Part shown: positions 9,931-18,815 of the stretch, piece by piece
How the letters are laid out: every line of letters starts with the position of its first letter
Position numbering within the stretch: position 1 is the first letter of the stretch
Assembly: GCA_050305935.1 (NCBI GenBank)
Contig: JBNLGG010000003.1
Coordinates: 88,521 to 152,520, forward strand
Source of the DNA: CAJXNP01 sp050305935
GTDB taxonomy: Bacteria; Bacteroidota; Bacteroidia; Cytophagales; Cyclobacteriaceae
Direction: 5' to 3'
Length of the DNA: 64,000 nt
Notes under the pieces: generated by a model
What the model was told of the DNA's origin: nothing
What the model saw: only the letters and a program-made list of their open reading frames with translations
Database searches by the model: none
Translations under genes and position numbers: made by a program

Positions 9931-12490
9931 ATAATAAATCTTTTACGTTATCTCTCACTAATAAATACTCTTTGCCATCCAGAATTAATTTGGAATTTTT
10001 TTCTATTAAGTAAGGGATTTCCGATTCCGTAATCTTCACTCTATCCGCTGACGCTTGACCCGGCCCAAATTCTGACTTTTTCTGAAAAAGAGTAATGCCA
10101 ATTCTGCAGTTCAAAAGGGTCGCGTCAGATACTTTTACATTTGACTGGTCTTTACTGGTAATTCCTATTTCTGCATCTCGCATTTCCACCCATCTTGCTG
10201 ATAAACGACTATTCTCTCCCGCGCTGAGCCCTTTGTCACCAATTTCTTTCATAAATACATGTGAAATTTCTATATCCGTTCCTGAAACATCTATACCATC
10301 ATTGCCCACGTTGATAAATGAGGAATTTGAAATAGTTCCTTTTGTGAAGTCACAATCCAGAGCATCAGCAAGTACATCTTTGAATTGACATTGATTTAAA
10401 GTAAAATCAGATCGGATTATATTGAGATAGTCGTCACCTTTTTGGTTATGGAAAAACATGCAATTTGATAAATCAACTGGAGATTCATAAAAGGTAACGG
10501 CGCTTGTAAGGTGCCAACCTTCCTCCTGAGGACTTGATAAATAATCGAAGGTCGTAAAAGTCAATCGGGAGGTCTTCTCAGCTCGTAGTACTAATATACC
10601 CTGACCTGTTGTATCAGAAGAATGCAAAAAAATGGGTTGCTCTTTAGTGCCCAGACTATACAATGGTGAATAAGTAACAATTCTAGCTCCTTGAATGAAG
10701 TCAATTTTGGCTCCTGGCTCTATGATTAAATTTTTTTCAGCTGGGATGATCAGGTTTCTATTTAATGTCCAATTACCTGCAGGTATTATAATTTCATCCT
10801 TATCATTTTCTATTATAAAATTAAAGGTATTATAATTGGCATTGTTTGCCACAGGATTTCCAGTGTGTTCCAATCGTTCTTCATAAGGCCAGGGAAATAC
10901 AATTGCACTTTTTTCATCAGACACCATGCCTAAAATATTATAATGGATCTTTATTTCGCTGATAAGGCTGTCATCCCATTTTTGGTTTAAAGGGATTTTA
11001 AAGTCTAGAAGTTGCGGCTGGCTGTTTAAGCTTCGATCGATAATTACTGTATTTTCCGGGTATAGTTTAATTGAATCGCGCAAGCTTAGGTAAAAGATTT
11101 CCAACGGCAATACCTGATGGTTTTTCAGGTAAATATTGAGTCGGTCAGGCTCTATTTTATTTACATAAGCAGAAAGAAGGCTGATGTCAGAATATAGTGT
11201 AGAATGTATGTATTGCTGACTTTCATAAAGGATATGGGTTGGTAATTCATAAAATGGCCAATTGTTGTAAACCTTGGTAAGAAGAGCATTTAATTTTTCA
11301 CCATTCTGTTTTAATAACCGGTCCAGTACTTCTGGGTCAGATAATCTTTCAAGTTCCTTCAGGTAAAAGGTTTTAAATTCGAGGTTGTTGTAGATTTTAT
11401 TGAGGACGGTATCGCGTTTTATATCGTAATGCAATGTGGCAATTTTGGGTTCCTGAAGAAAAAGTACTGGATTTTCAGGAGTGTGAAAAGTTAAGAAACC
11501 CCACTCTCTTGCGATAGGCTCTGCGCGGCAGGTGACTGGATTGAAATAAAAACGTAAATTGTCCCTATACAGGGCATGTCTATTATTCATAAGATCAGTA
11601 ATGGCAAATAATGTTGCCATCTTTTCAAGGTCAAAAAATTTACCAGCTTCGAGTTTTCCAGACATCACATCCTGCCACATACGTCGAAGAAGTAAAAGCT
11701 GAGCTTTCTTATCTGAGTCTGCCATCAATTTACCCTCCTGATATGGCTGCACTTCTTTTTCCAATTTGAAAATTATCCCTTCACGCAATCGATTATTTTC
11801 AACCAAATATTTGTCAAAGCGTTCTTCAAGGTAAAATATCCCCATGGATTTTCCATTGATAGCCACTCTCGCAAAATCTACCCTCAATCCCATCAGTCCC
11901 CGATCTTTCATCAATTCCATGGCGAGCCAGTCAGTCAGGTAGCCACGGGTGTACGGTAGCAACAAGCCAAATCTTTTCATGCCATTAACTGTATCACCAC
12001 CTTTTAATTTCACTTCAAAAGACCACTTGGATGGATCGGTAACATGTATCAACATCATTCCGGTCAGTGAAATTTTAACATTCTTTTTAATTCCATTGTA
12101 CGTCAAAGTGGCGGGGAATTCTTCTTCTTTTATTTCTTCTGAGATAATGCCTTCCTGCAATGCTTTCTCGCGGAGGTATTGAAGACGTGAAAGATGTTTG
12201 AATTTTATGTCGATTTCGATTTTGTCGAAATTGGAAAACTTTCCTTTAGCATAGTTGCTTAAAAATGAAAAATCGAGATCTGCTATTCTTAATAGTGCAT
12301 GCTTATAATATTTGGTTTCTCCTGTTTTCTTTAGGTATGCCCCATACCCTAGTATTCCAAAAAATAAAATAATCACTAAAAACAACCCTCCGATTAGCAG
12401 CATGCCTTTTACAAATGCTTTACGTTTCCTGAAAAGGTCACGTGTATGCTCTCGTAAATAAGATTTGTTCTCTTTCTGCTTTATTTTCAT
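9899..12490 (-). CDS. Membrane-anchored CotH-like protein with C-terminal beta-helix
   Basis: This 863-residue protein has a basic N-terminus and one membrane segment at about 28-50, so the rest probably lies in the periplasm. Residues about 90-400 resemble the CotH kinase family: a fold-core strand WSFEVKLKGG, then TRGYLTDW, GIFYLEERFDKYL, and RDNLRFYFNPVT. Residues about 575-863 look like a right-handed parallel beta-helix, with short repeated strands and turns such as FINVGNDGIDVSGT. Where CotH proteins usually have an Asp after the last strand of the kinase core, this one reads AREWGF. It starts 3 bases after the DUF4956 gene and overlaps the VTC gene, so the three form an operon. Confidence 0.8.
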   Translation of the reverse strand: MKIKQKENKSYLREHTRDLFRKRKAFVKGMLLIGGLFLVIILFFGILGYGAYLKKTGETKYYKHALLRIADLDFSFLSNYAKGKFSNFDKIEIDIKFKHLSRLQYLREKALQEGIISEEIKEEEFPATLTYNGIKKNVKISLTGMMLIHVTDPSKWSFEVKLKGGDTVNGMKRFGLLLPYTRGYLTDWLAMELMKDRGLMGLRVDFARVAINGKSMGIFYLEERFDKYLVENNRLREGIIFKLEKEVQPYQEGKLMADSDKKAQLLLLRRMWQDVMSGKLEAGKFFDLEKMATLFAITDLMNNRHALYRDNLRFYFNPVTCRAEPIAREWGFLTFHTPENPVLFLQEPKIATLHYDIKRDTVLNKIYNNLEFKTFYLKELERLSDPEVLDRLLKQNGEKLNALLTKVYNNWPFYELPTHILYESQQYIHSTLYSDISLLSAYVNKIEPDRLNIYLKNHQVLPLEIFYLSLRDSIKLYPENTVIIDRSLNSQPQLLDFKIPLNQKWDDSLISEIKIHYNILGMVSDEKSAIVFPWPYEERLEHTGNPVANNANYNTFNFIIENDKDEIIIPAGNWTLNRNLIIPAEKNLIIEPGAKIDFIQGARIVTYSPLYSLGTKEQPIFLHSSDTTGQGILVLRAEKTSRLTFTTFDYLSSPQEEGWHLTSAVTFYESPVDLSNCMFFHNQKGDDYLNIIRSDFTLNQCQFKDVLADALDCDFTKGTISNSSFINVGNDGIDVSGTDIEISHVFMKEIGDKGLSAGENSRLSARWVEMRDAEIGITSKDQSNVKVSDATLLNCRIGITLFQKKSEFGPGQASADRVKITESEIPYLIEKNSKLILDGKEYLLVRDNVKDLLYGVQYGKSSR

Positions 12491-12493
12491 TCC

Positions 12494-13171
12494 TCAAAAT
12501 GAGCCTTTATTATCCAGGAAATTGATTTGAATTGAGTCATCCAGTTCGTACAAGGCCTTTCGTACATTACTTAGAGTTTTAAAATCTTTGAATTCTACAA
12601 GGAAAGAGGCCTCCATAAATTTCTTGTTCTCATCCAAACGCTTTAATTCAACATCCTCGCAAAAGGAAGATATCGATTCGATAATACTATTAATGTTAAT
12701 CGGCTTTTCGGTGGATACAGTAAAATTGAGATTTTTGTAAGTATCACTAGCTTTAAAGTAATTTTTAAGGGCAATGACACCTATTAAAAATATAAAACCA
12801 ATGAAAGTTGCCAGACGTTGGTTGGCGCCAAAACCTAAGCCTATGGCAATAGTAAGAAATATATAGGCCAGCTCCTCCGGCTCTTTAATTGCAGCCCTAA
12901 AACGAACAATAGAAAGTGCACCAACAAGGCCAAGAGACAAAGCCAATGACGATTTTACGATAGTAATAATAATCATCGTTGTCACGGCGATTAACTCAAA
13001 GTTGGAGGCAAATAATTTTTTGTTGGAAAAGGAGCTCCCATAACGGGTATAAATACGACCTAATATATAGGCAAAAATGGCAGTAAAAATGAGGTTGATA
13101 ACAAATTCAATAGGAGAAATTTGAGGAACTTGATTGGCAAGAAACTCTTCAAAAGTTTGATTTTCGTTCAT
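12494..13171 (-). CDS. DUF4956 membrane protein
   Basis: This 225-residue protein has about four membrane segments in its first 140 residues, including a conserved-looking stretch LGLVGALSIVRFRAAIKEPEE, which is the DUF4956 signature, and a soluble C-terminal part of about 75 residues with an ACT-like strand-helix-strand pattern. The layout resembles MgtC-like proteins. Function is unknown; members often sit beside VTC-type polyphosphate polymerases and CotH proteins, as here. It is the first gene of the operon, 322 bases from a divergent lipoprotein gene. A role in moving phosphate, a cation or polymer across the inner membrane is an inference from context. Confidence 0.85.
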   Translation of the reverse strand: MNENQTFEEFLANQVPQISPIEFVINLIFTAIFAYILGRIYTRYGSSFSNKKLFASNFELIAVTTMIIITIVKSSLALSLGLVGALSIVRFRAAIKEPEELAYIFLTIAIGLGFGANQRLATFIGFIFLIGVIALKNYFKASDTYKNLNFTVSTEKPININSIIESISSFCEDVELKRLDENKKFMEASFLVEFKDFKTLSNVRKALYELDDSIQINFLDNKGSF

Positions 13172-13493
13172 GATATTTGGGATTTAAAATACCTATATAA
13201 ATTCATCTATGGTGATACACTCAACTTTTTGATGATCCAGATTAATTCGACTGACGGTATAGCAGTAATTTAGAGATAGATGCCATAAACTGAACCATTA
13301 CTTTGTGTTAGATTATCATCTTAACCTTGCCCCGTTTTGACCCTAAATAATTTAATGATTATCACAATGATACACTAATTTTAGAATGGAAATTTTTGCT
13401 TTGACAACAGTTAATTTACACCGGTTAAAAATACCCTTTACCCAAATAATTGTTTAAATTGAGTAAGTAGGCTAGTGGCTAAAATAAATTGGA
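13172..13493. other. Divergent intergenic region, 322 bases
   Basis: This region lies between the DUF4956 operon (minus) and a lipoprotein gene (plus). It is AT-rich and presumably carries promoters for both directions. I see no stem-loop, repeat or additional gene in it, and no promoter motif strong enough to call. Confidence 0.4.
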
Positions 13494-13922
13494 ATGGCGG
13501 CAAGCCATATTACCATGTTCTTTCTACGAGCGATAAATATTTGGGTGGTTTTATTCTTGGTCTTTACCTCTTGTGATAGATTAAACTCAGGAGGAGACAT
13601 CAAAGGTAGTTGGAAAGGAAGCTATCTTGATCATGAAGTTGAATTTGTATTTAGTAAGAATAATACTTGTTCCTTTCAGTATTTTGATGAGCAATCCAAT
13701 GAGTTTGAAAAAATTTCTGGTGTATACTCCATCGATTATTCGAAAGATCCAATACCACTATCAATCCAAAAGATTCCTCAATTGAGTTATCAACTGCATA
13801 CAATAGTCGAATTTGTAGATAAAGATTCCATTCGAATGGCTCCCTTTTCTCCCAAATGGAGATTACGACCTGTATCCTTCGAATACGGACAAATAAAATT
13901 GAGGCGAGAAACCTTGCAATAG
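13494..13922 (+). CDS. Small lipoprotein of unknown function
   Basis: This 142-residue protein has a hydrophobic N-terminus ending in a lipobox (VFTSC, Cys at about 27), so it should be a membrane lipoprotein. A start at the second ATG (13515) would give a more usual signal length and cannot be excluded. After the Cys, the sequence GGDIKGSWKGSYLDHEVEFV and the following short strands resemble the small beta-barrel/lipocalin-like lipoproteins common in Bacteroidota, but I do not recognise a named family. It lies 95 bases before the polysaccharide-lyase-like gene on the same strand and may be co-transcribed with it. Confidence 0.6.
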   Translation: MAASHITMFFLRAINIWVVLFLVFTSCDRLNSGGDIKGSWKGSYLDHEVEFVFSKNNTCSFQYFDEQSNEFEKISGVYSIDYSKDPIPLSIQKIPQLSYQLHTIVEFVDKDSIRMAPFSPKWRLRPVSFEYGQIKLRRETLQ

Positions 13923-14017
13923 ATTTAATGGAACATTAAAAATTCTTCTGTTCATTATGCATTGAAGTAAATATGTGGATTGAAATTCAATTTTAATTCA
14001 GTTACGAATAATTGACG

Positions 14018-15004
14018 ATGAGGCCCTTTTCACTTATCATGATTTGTGTATTAATTTATTCATGTTTGGGAAAACATGGTGATAATAGAACTGATGAATC
14101 TTTTTTAACAGAGGACTCATTAAAAGGAAAATTAACGGATACACAAGGAGCCAATTCCGGAGATTGCATTACTAAAGGAGGTAGAGCAGGAGATATGGGA
14201 CTTAAAAGTTGGTGCTGGTCAGAATTGCAAGTGCCCGAATGGGATGGTAATGAAAATGAATTTTACTTATACAAGGATCAGATTAAAGTAAGCAATGGTG
14301 ATCGATGGTATGTGAAACAATTGACGATCGATAGCGGAAAACTAAAATTTAATTTAAATCCAATTACGCCTCCAATTGGGACCAATGTGGATGGAGGTTA
14401 TAATTATAGAGTAGAAATCACGACAGTGCCTTGGGATATTAAGCATCCATTGGGTACAGAAGAATGGTTTGGTTGGAATTATACTTTTGAAAAGGGCTAT
14501 GTAATTGATAAGGTAAATAAATGGGTGTTTTTTCAAGTTCATAATGGTGTGATAGGTGAATCACCACAGATTTCATTGACTATTTCAGATTCTACCAGTA
14601 GCCATGCCGGATATGTGGCAGGAAAAGTGATGGTAATAAACAATGGAAACAATCAAGACTATCAGGATACGGGTGTTCTTCCCATTGCTGGACAATCATT
14701 GAAAATTGTAGTGCATGTCATTTGGGGAACGGAGGTCGATGGGCTTTTGCAGGTATGGATCGATGATGTGCCAGTATATGATAAACAGGTTTCTACTGTT
14801 TATCCACAATATCCCTGGGGTGGAAATGCAAAATGGGGTATTTACCATCCACGCTGGAGGAATAAGGAAGATGTTCAAAAATCGCTGGACCAGGGAATTA
14901 CCCATGTACCTACATCTATTGGTTCTCTAAGGATACTTACCAGATATCCGGATCATCCGGATTACGGAAAAGATGCATATGATTTGGTGCAACCCAGGAT
15001 TTAG
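14018..15004 (+). CDS. Polysaccharide lyase-like lipoprotein (heparin lyase I fold)
   Basis: The ATG at 14018 is preferred to the in-frame TTG six bases earlier because it gives a clean lipoprotein signal (MRPFSLIMICVLIYSC). The mature 310 residues look like a concanavalin-like jelly roll of the heparin lyase I family (PF14099): an early WCWSELQVPEWDG segment, YNYRVEITTVPWD, W-F-G-W-N-Y, the strand KWVFFQVHNG, and WGIYHPRW near the end. Such enzymes cleave acidic glycans by beta-elimination in the periplasm or at the cell surface. Its setting in a polysaccharide region suggests a role in trimming or degrading the polymer. The substrate is not predictable, and the family call rests on pattern recognition only. 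Confidence 0.62.
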   Translation: MRPFSLIMICVLIYSCLGKHGDNRTDESFLTEDSLKGKLTDTQGANSGDCITKGGRAGDMGLKSWCWSELQVPEWDGNENEFYLYKDQIKVSNGDRWYVKQLTIDSGKLKFNLNPITPPIGTNVDGGYNYRVEITTVPWDIKHPLGTEEWFGWNYTFEKGYVIDKVNKWVFFQVHNGVIGESPQISLTISDSTSSHAGYVAGKVMVINNGNNQDYQDTGVLPIAGQSLKIVVHVIWGTEVDGLLQVWIDDVPVYDKQVSTVYPQYPWGGNAKWGIYHPRWRNKEDVQKSLDQGITHVPTSIGSLRILTRYPDHPDYGKDAYDLVQPRI

Positions 15005-15044
15005 TAAAAACAAAGTAATGGAAGCAAAGATGTTCCTGAAAAAC

Positions 15045-17627
15045 TTATTCTACTAATTGCAATAGATGATCTAGTACACCTTCATTTCTTTCACCGTATG
15101 GCACGCCATCTACCATTAAATTCGAGTTTTCGCCAATACTAAAAGGAGTGTGCGTATCAGATATTTTGGTTCTTTCAATCTTCATTCGTGTACCTGATAC
15201 AGATTGGGGTATATCTGAAAGTTCAATACCAATTTCATTATTCACCAATTTAGTGTCGAAAAGCCGGATATCAGATTGTCCGGTAGCAGTAATGCCATTT
15301 TTAGAAAGGATAATATTAGCCCATCTTATTGAAAGTTGACTTTCGTCCATTGCCAAAAAACTATGTTGGCCAATATCATTGAAAAAGGGGTATTGGATAT
15401 TGAGCGTCGAATTGGCGGAAATTATTCCATCCTGACGGATGTTTATGAAAGAAGTGTTTGAAATACGACCTTCACAATGTTTTATAATCAAGGCGCTGCC
15501 TTTTAAATTTTTAAAGCAGCTTTGGTGTAGAGAAAAATCAGAATACTGTAGGTTAAGGTAAGGTGACGCTTGATTAGCATTTAAAAATGCACATTGGTAT
15601 ATATTTACCGGTGACTCTATGAATGTTAAAGCTGCATTGGGCCTTTTGTCATTTACCTTCAATGGTGTAGAATATTCAAATAGAACATAGGATAGTTGTG
15701 ATTGCTGCCCAGCATGAAGGACGTTGATACTACCTCCGGAATTATCCACTGAGAAAAATCTGATCGGCTTATTTTTATTACCGATCATAAATACAGGTGA
15801 ATAGCTCAAAATTTTCACACCATTTGTTATATTAATAGTGGCTCCTGCTGAAATTTCAAATCGCCTACCGGCAGGAACAATCAAGTCCCTGTCAATCGTC
15901 CAATTGCCATCAGGAATGGAAATTATCAAATTATCTTTGCTCTTTAATATAAAGTCAAAAGTATGATATGTTGGTTTTTCGATAGGTGATTTGCTTGAGG
16001 AGATATATTTCATTTCACTATCTGGTAGTAATACTCCCACATTCAGTTTTCTATTTTCAAGTCCATAGATATTGTAATGAATTTTTATTTCCTTAAGCTC
16101 GATAGATTTTGTAGAAGAGCTTGCGGGAAGAGGAATGTCTATTATGTAGGGTTGGTCTTTCTCTTTTGAATCAATAATGATGAATTTTTCCGGGCGATAA
16201 ATCACCGAGTCACGCCAACTCACGTGTGTGACTTCAATTGGTAGGTATCGAAGGTTTTCCAGGCTAACCTGAAGGTAACTTCTATCTTGTTTCACGAGGT
16301 GGGCAATCAATTGGTCATCCTTAGGAAAAAGCACAGAACGCATATAATCCCGGTTTTCAAAAAGCTTATAGGTAGGTGATTCATAAAACGGCCAGGTACG
16401 GTAAATTTTATTCATAAGGGCACTGATTTTATCTTCATTTTTTGAGAGAAATTGATCAATAAATTTGCTTTGGCAAAGAATTTCCGATTCTTGGATATAA
16501 TGCTTTTTGAAGTCCAGGTTATCATATATTAATCTAAGGATTGGATCTTTTGAGAATTTCGCATGACGGGTTAAAGGGATTGGTTTTTCTATGAATAGCC
16601 TCAGGTTTGAAACTTCTCCATCACCCAGTGTTTCCCATTCACGTGCAATTGGCTCAGCCAGGCTTGTGACAGGGTTAAAATAAAACCGAATATTTTGTCT
16701 GGAAAGCGGATGTTTATTGTTCATCAAGTCACATATAGCAAATAATTGCGCCATTTTTTTCATATCAAAAAATTGACTGGGCGATAGATCTCCTGCCATC
16801 ACATCATGCCACATTCCTTTCAGCATTAATAATTGCGCCCGGGTGTCAGGGTTATTCATCAATTTAGATTCCTGGTAAGGGGAAAATTCATCATCCAGTT
16901 TAAACAGAATTCCTTCCCGTAATTGATTGTTTTCTATGAGGTGCTTGTCAAATCGTTCTTCTAAATAATAAATTCCAATAGGTTTTCCATTTACACTTAA
17001 ATGTACATAATCCACCCTCAGTCCAATTAACCCCCTCTTTTTCATGATTTCAAAACCAATCCAATCCGTCATATACCCACGCGTAGACGGTCTTAGCAAG
17101 CCAAATCGTTTCATGCCCTTAAAGGTATTGTCACCTCTTACCTTTACCTCAAAAGACCATTGAGAAGGATGACTAAGGTGGGTTTCAGCCATTAACCCCG
17201 TTAGGCTGATCTTAACGTCCTGTGTCTTGCCATTCCAGGTGAGTGTTGCCGGAAATTCTTCGTTTTTAATTTCCGGTGCTATCAACCCGTCTTTCAAAGC
17301 CTGCTCACGTAAATATTGAATTTTAGAAAGATGCTTAAACTTAATATCCATTTGGATCTCATCAAGCTCCTGGAGTTGTCCTGATGAATAATTCTTTATA
17401 AAAGAAAAATCCAATTTAGCCACTCTTAAAAGGGTTTGCTTAAGGTATTTTGACTGTCCGATTTTTTGCAAATAGGCGCCATAACCAAAAATCATTCCCG
17501 AGATGATGACCAAACCAATCAAGCCAACGACCATAATTACGCCACTAACCCGTATTTTATTTTTATTCAAATAGGGGCTTTTTGATTTTACAGGGTGAGA
17601 TCTGCCTTGATCTTGATTAACTTTCAT
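15045..17627 (-). CDS. Second membrane-anchored CotH-like protein with beta-helix
   Basis: This 860-residue protein is a full-length paralog of the CotH-like protein encoded at 9899-12490: basic N-terminus, one membrane segment at about 29-52, then matching CotH motifs (WSFEVKVRGD, STRGYMTDW, GIYYLEERFDKHL, RQNIRFYFNPVT, AREWETL) and a C-terminal beta-helix from about residue 575. As in the paralog, the expected Asp after the NP strand is replaced by the REW sequence. It stands alone on the minus strand, without its own VTC or DUF4956 gene. The two probably arose by duplication, with the lipoprotein and lyase genes now between them. Substrate and kinase activity are unknown. Confidence 0.78.
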   Translation of the reverse strand: MKVNQDQGRSHPVKSKSPYLNKNKIRVSGVIMVVGLIGLVIISGMIFGYGAYLQKIGQSKYLKQTLLRVAKLDFSFIKNYSSGQLQELDEIQMDIKFKHLSKIQYLREQALKDGLIAPEIKNEEFPATLTWNGKTQDVKISLTGLMAETHLSHPSQWSFEVKVRGDNTFKGMKRFGLLRPSTRGYMTDWIGFEIMKKRGLIGLRVDYVHLSVNGKPIGIYYLEERFDKHLIENNQLREGILFKLDDEFSPYQESKLMNNPDTRAQLLMLKGMWHDVMAGDLSPSQFFDMKKMAQLFAICDLMNNKHPLSRQNIRFYFNPVTSLAEPIAREWETLGDGEVSNLRLFIEKPIPLTRHAKFSKDPILRLIYDNLDFKKHYIQESEILCQSKFIDQFLSKNEDKISALMNKIYRTWPFYESPTYKLFENRDYMRSVLFPKDDQLIAHLVKQDRSYLQVSLENLRYLPIEVTHVSWRDSVIYRPEKFIIIDSKEKDQPYIIDIPLPASSSTKSIELKEIKIHYNIYGLENRKLNVGVLLPDSEMKYISSSKSPIEKPTYHTFDFILKSKDNLIISIPDGNWTIDRDLIVPAGRRFEISAGATINITNGVKILSYSPVFMIGNKNKPIRFFSVDNSGGSINVLHAGQQSQLSYVLFEYSTPLKVNDKRPNAALTFIESPVNIYQCAFLNANQASPYLNLQYSDFSLHQSCFKNLKGSALIIKHCEGRISNTSFINIRQDGIISANSTLNIQYPFFNDIGQHSFLAMDESQLSIRWANIILSKNGITATGQSDIRLFDTKLVNNEIGIELSDIPQSVSGTRMKIERTKISDTHTPFSIGENSNLMVDGVPYGERNEGVLDHLLQLVE

Positions 17628-17864
17628 TCTGTCATCCTGCCATTTTTAAATAGATTACAAAAGACATCGTTTTTGGAAAGGCGGGATATATCAATTTACT
17701 AAAATAACCCCAATTAATCATATCTATTTCGCACCCATAGCAGTGTAAAATTCTTTGGCAAAAATACAGGTCGATCAGGTTCAGATGACACTTTACTTAA
17801 ACATTGCAAAGGTCTAATAGGTAGGTATAGGTTTTGGAGAGGCAATAAACCAACATTTAACAAA

Positions 17865-18743
17865 CTAATGCAAATGATCATTTATTAACTGTACAGTTTG
17901 ATCAATATGGTTTTTTTTGGACATGCCAACTACGGCTGATTTGATTTGTGGAAATTGACTGATAAATTCAATAGCCTCATCGGGAGGAAGAGCCCCGGCA
18001 GCCAATATACTCATGGGAATAAAGTTTACACCCGGCTTCTTAATGGTTTCGATGGTATCAATTAATGAAGGATTGGTATAAAATCCGGTTTTATTAAAAG
18101 CGGCCATGATCAAACAATCTTTCCACCCTCGATTTGACAGGCATTGGTGGAGGTGTGATGGATTTTTTGTAATCAATCCGGCCGGTACATTATAATTTTG
18201 CTCTATATGTTCGCGGAAAATATCAAACGCTTCATCGCAGCCCATTCCCAGCGCCAGATCAACAAGGGCATCGTGCATAAATATTGCCCCTAATTGGTGT
18301 CCTTGAAAAGAGAGCATTTCCAAATCAATTAATATTTTGATGGTCTTGTAAAGGTCTCTTCTTAATAAGCTTTGAATACCTATTTTTATCATGGAAATTG
18401 TTTTACCAGATCCGGCTTTGACCAATAACTCCTTTAAGACATTGAACATGCCTTTTTCATTTGATTGTCGAACATATTTAATGATATAGGGCAGGAGAGG
18501 GTACACCCTGAAATCGTTTTTTAAAATCGGGTCATTTGCTATTATATCCAACACAACTTCAGCTCTTGGATGTGTGGACATCATCATGGCTTTTATTCCC
18601 TTGCTGTGAGCATACCGAAGTATTTCGGCCAGCGCTTCGCTGTCGCCAAACTTTCTGTCCTTTATATTTCCCTGTTCCTGGGAAAGATGGTCAACCCCAA
18701 ATAGCGGGTTATGCCCTAATAGTATTTTATCTATTCCATCCAT
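17865..18743 (-). CDS. TIM-barrel-like protein of unknown function
   Basis: This 292-residue cytoplasmic protein shows repeated strand-helix units consistent with a TIM barrel: MDGIDKILLGHNPLFGVDHL at the start, GIKAMMMSTHP, LGAIFMHDALVDLAL, LIMAAFNKTGFY, VNFIPMSILAAGALPPDEAI and a last KSAVVGMSKKNHID. The final glycine-rich segment resembles the aldo/keto reductase end, where a phosphate or cofactor group binds, but catalytic residues of that family are not clear. It follows the Gfo/Idh/MocA oxidoreductase gene on the same strand and is last in a run of four envelope-sugar genes, which points to nucleotide-sugar or polymer metabolism. I cannot name a reaction. Confidence 0.55.
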   Translation of the reverse strand: MDGIDKILLGHNPLFGVDHLSQEQGNIKDRKFGDSEALAEILRYAHSKGIKAMMMSTHPRAEVVLDIIANDPILKNDFRVYPLLPYIIKYVRQSNEKGMFNVLKELLVKAGSGKTISMIKIGIQSLLRRDLYKTIKILIDLEMLSFQGHQLGAIFMHDALVDLALGMGCDEAFDIFREHIEQNYNVPAGLITKNPSHLHQCLSNRGWKDCLIMAAFNKTGFYTNPSLIDTIETIKKPGVNFIPMSILAAGALPPDEAIEFISQFPQIKSAVVGMSKKNHIDQTVQLINDHLH

Positions 18744-18815
18744 TGTATAAAAGCTTGTGTTTAATAAGTAAGAATTTAGGTGTCGAATGATTTTTCATTT
18801 TGATCAGGATAAATA

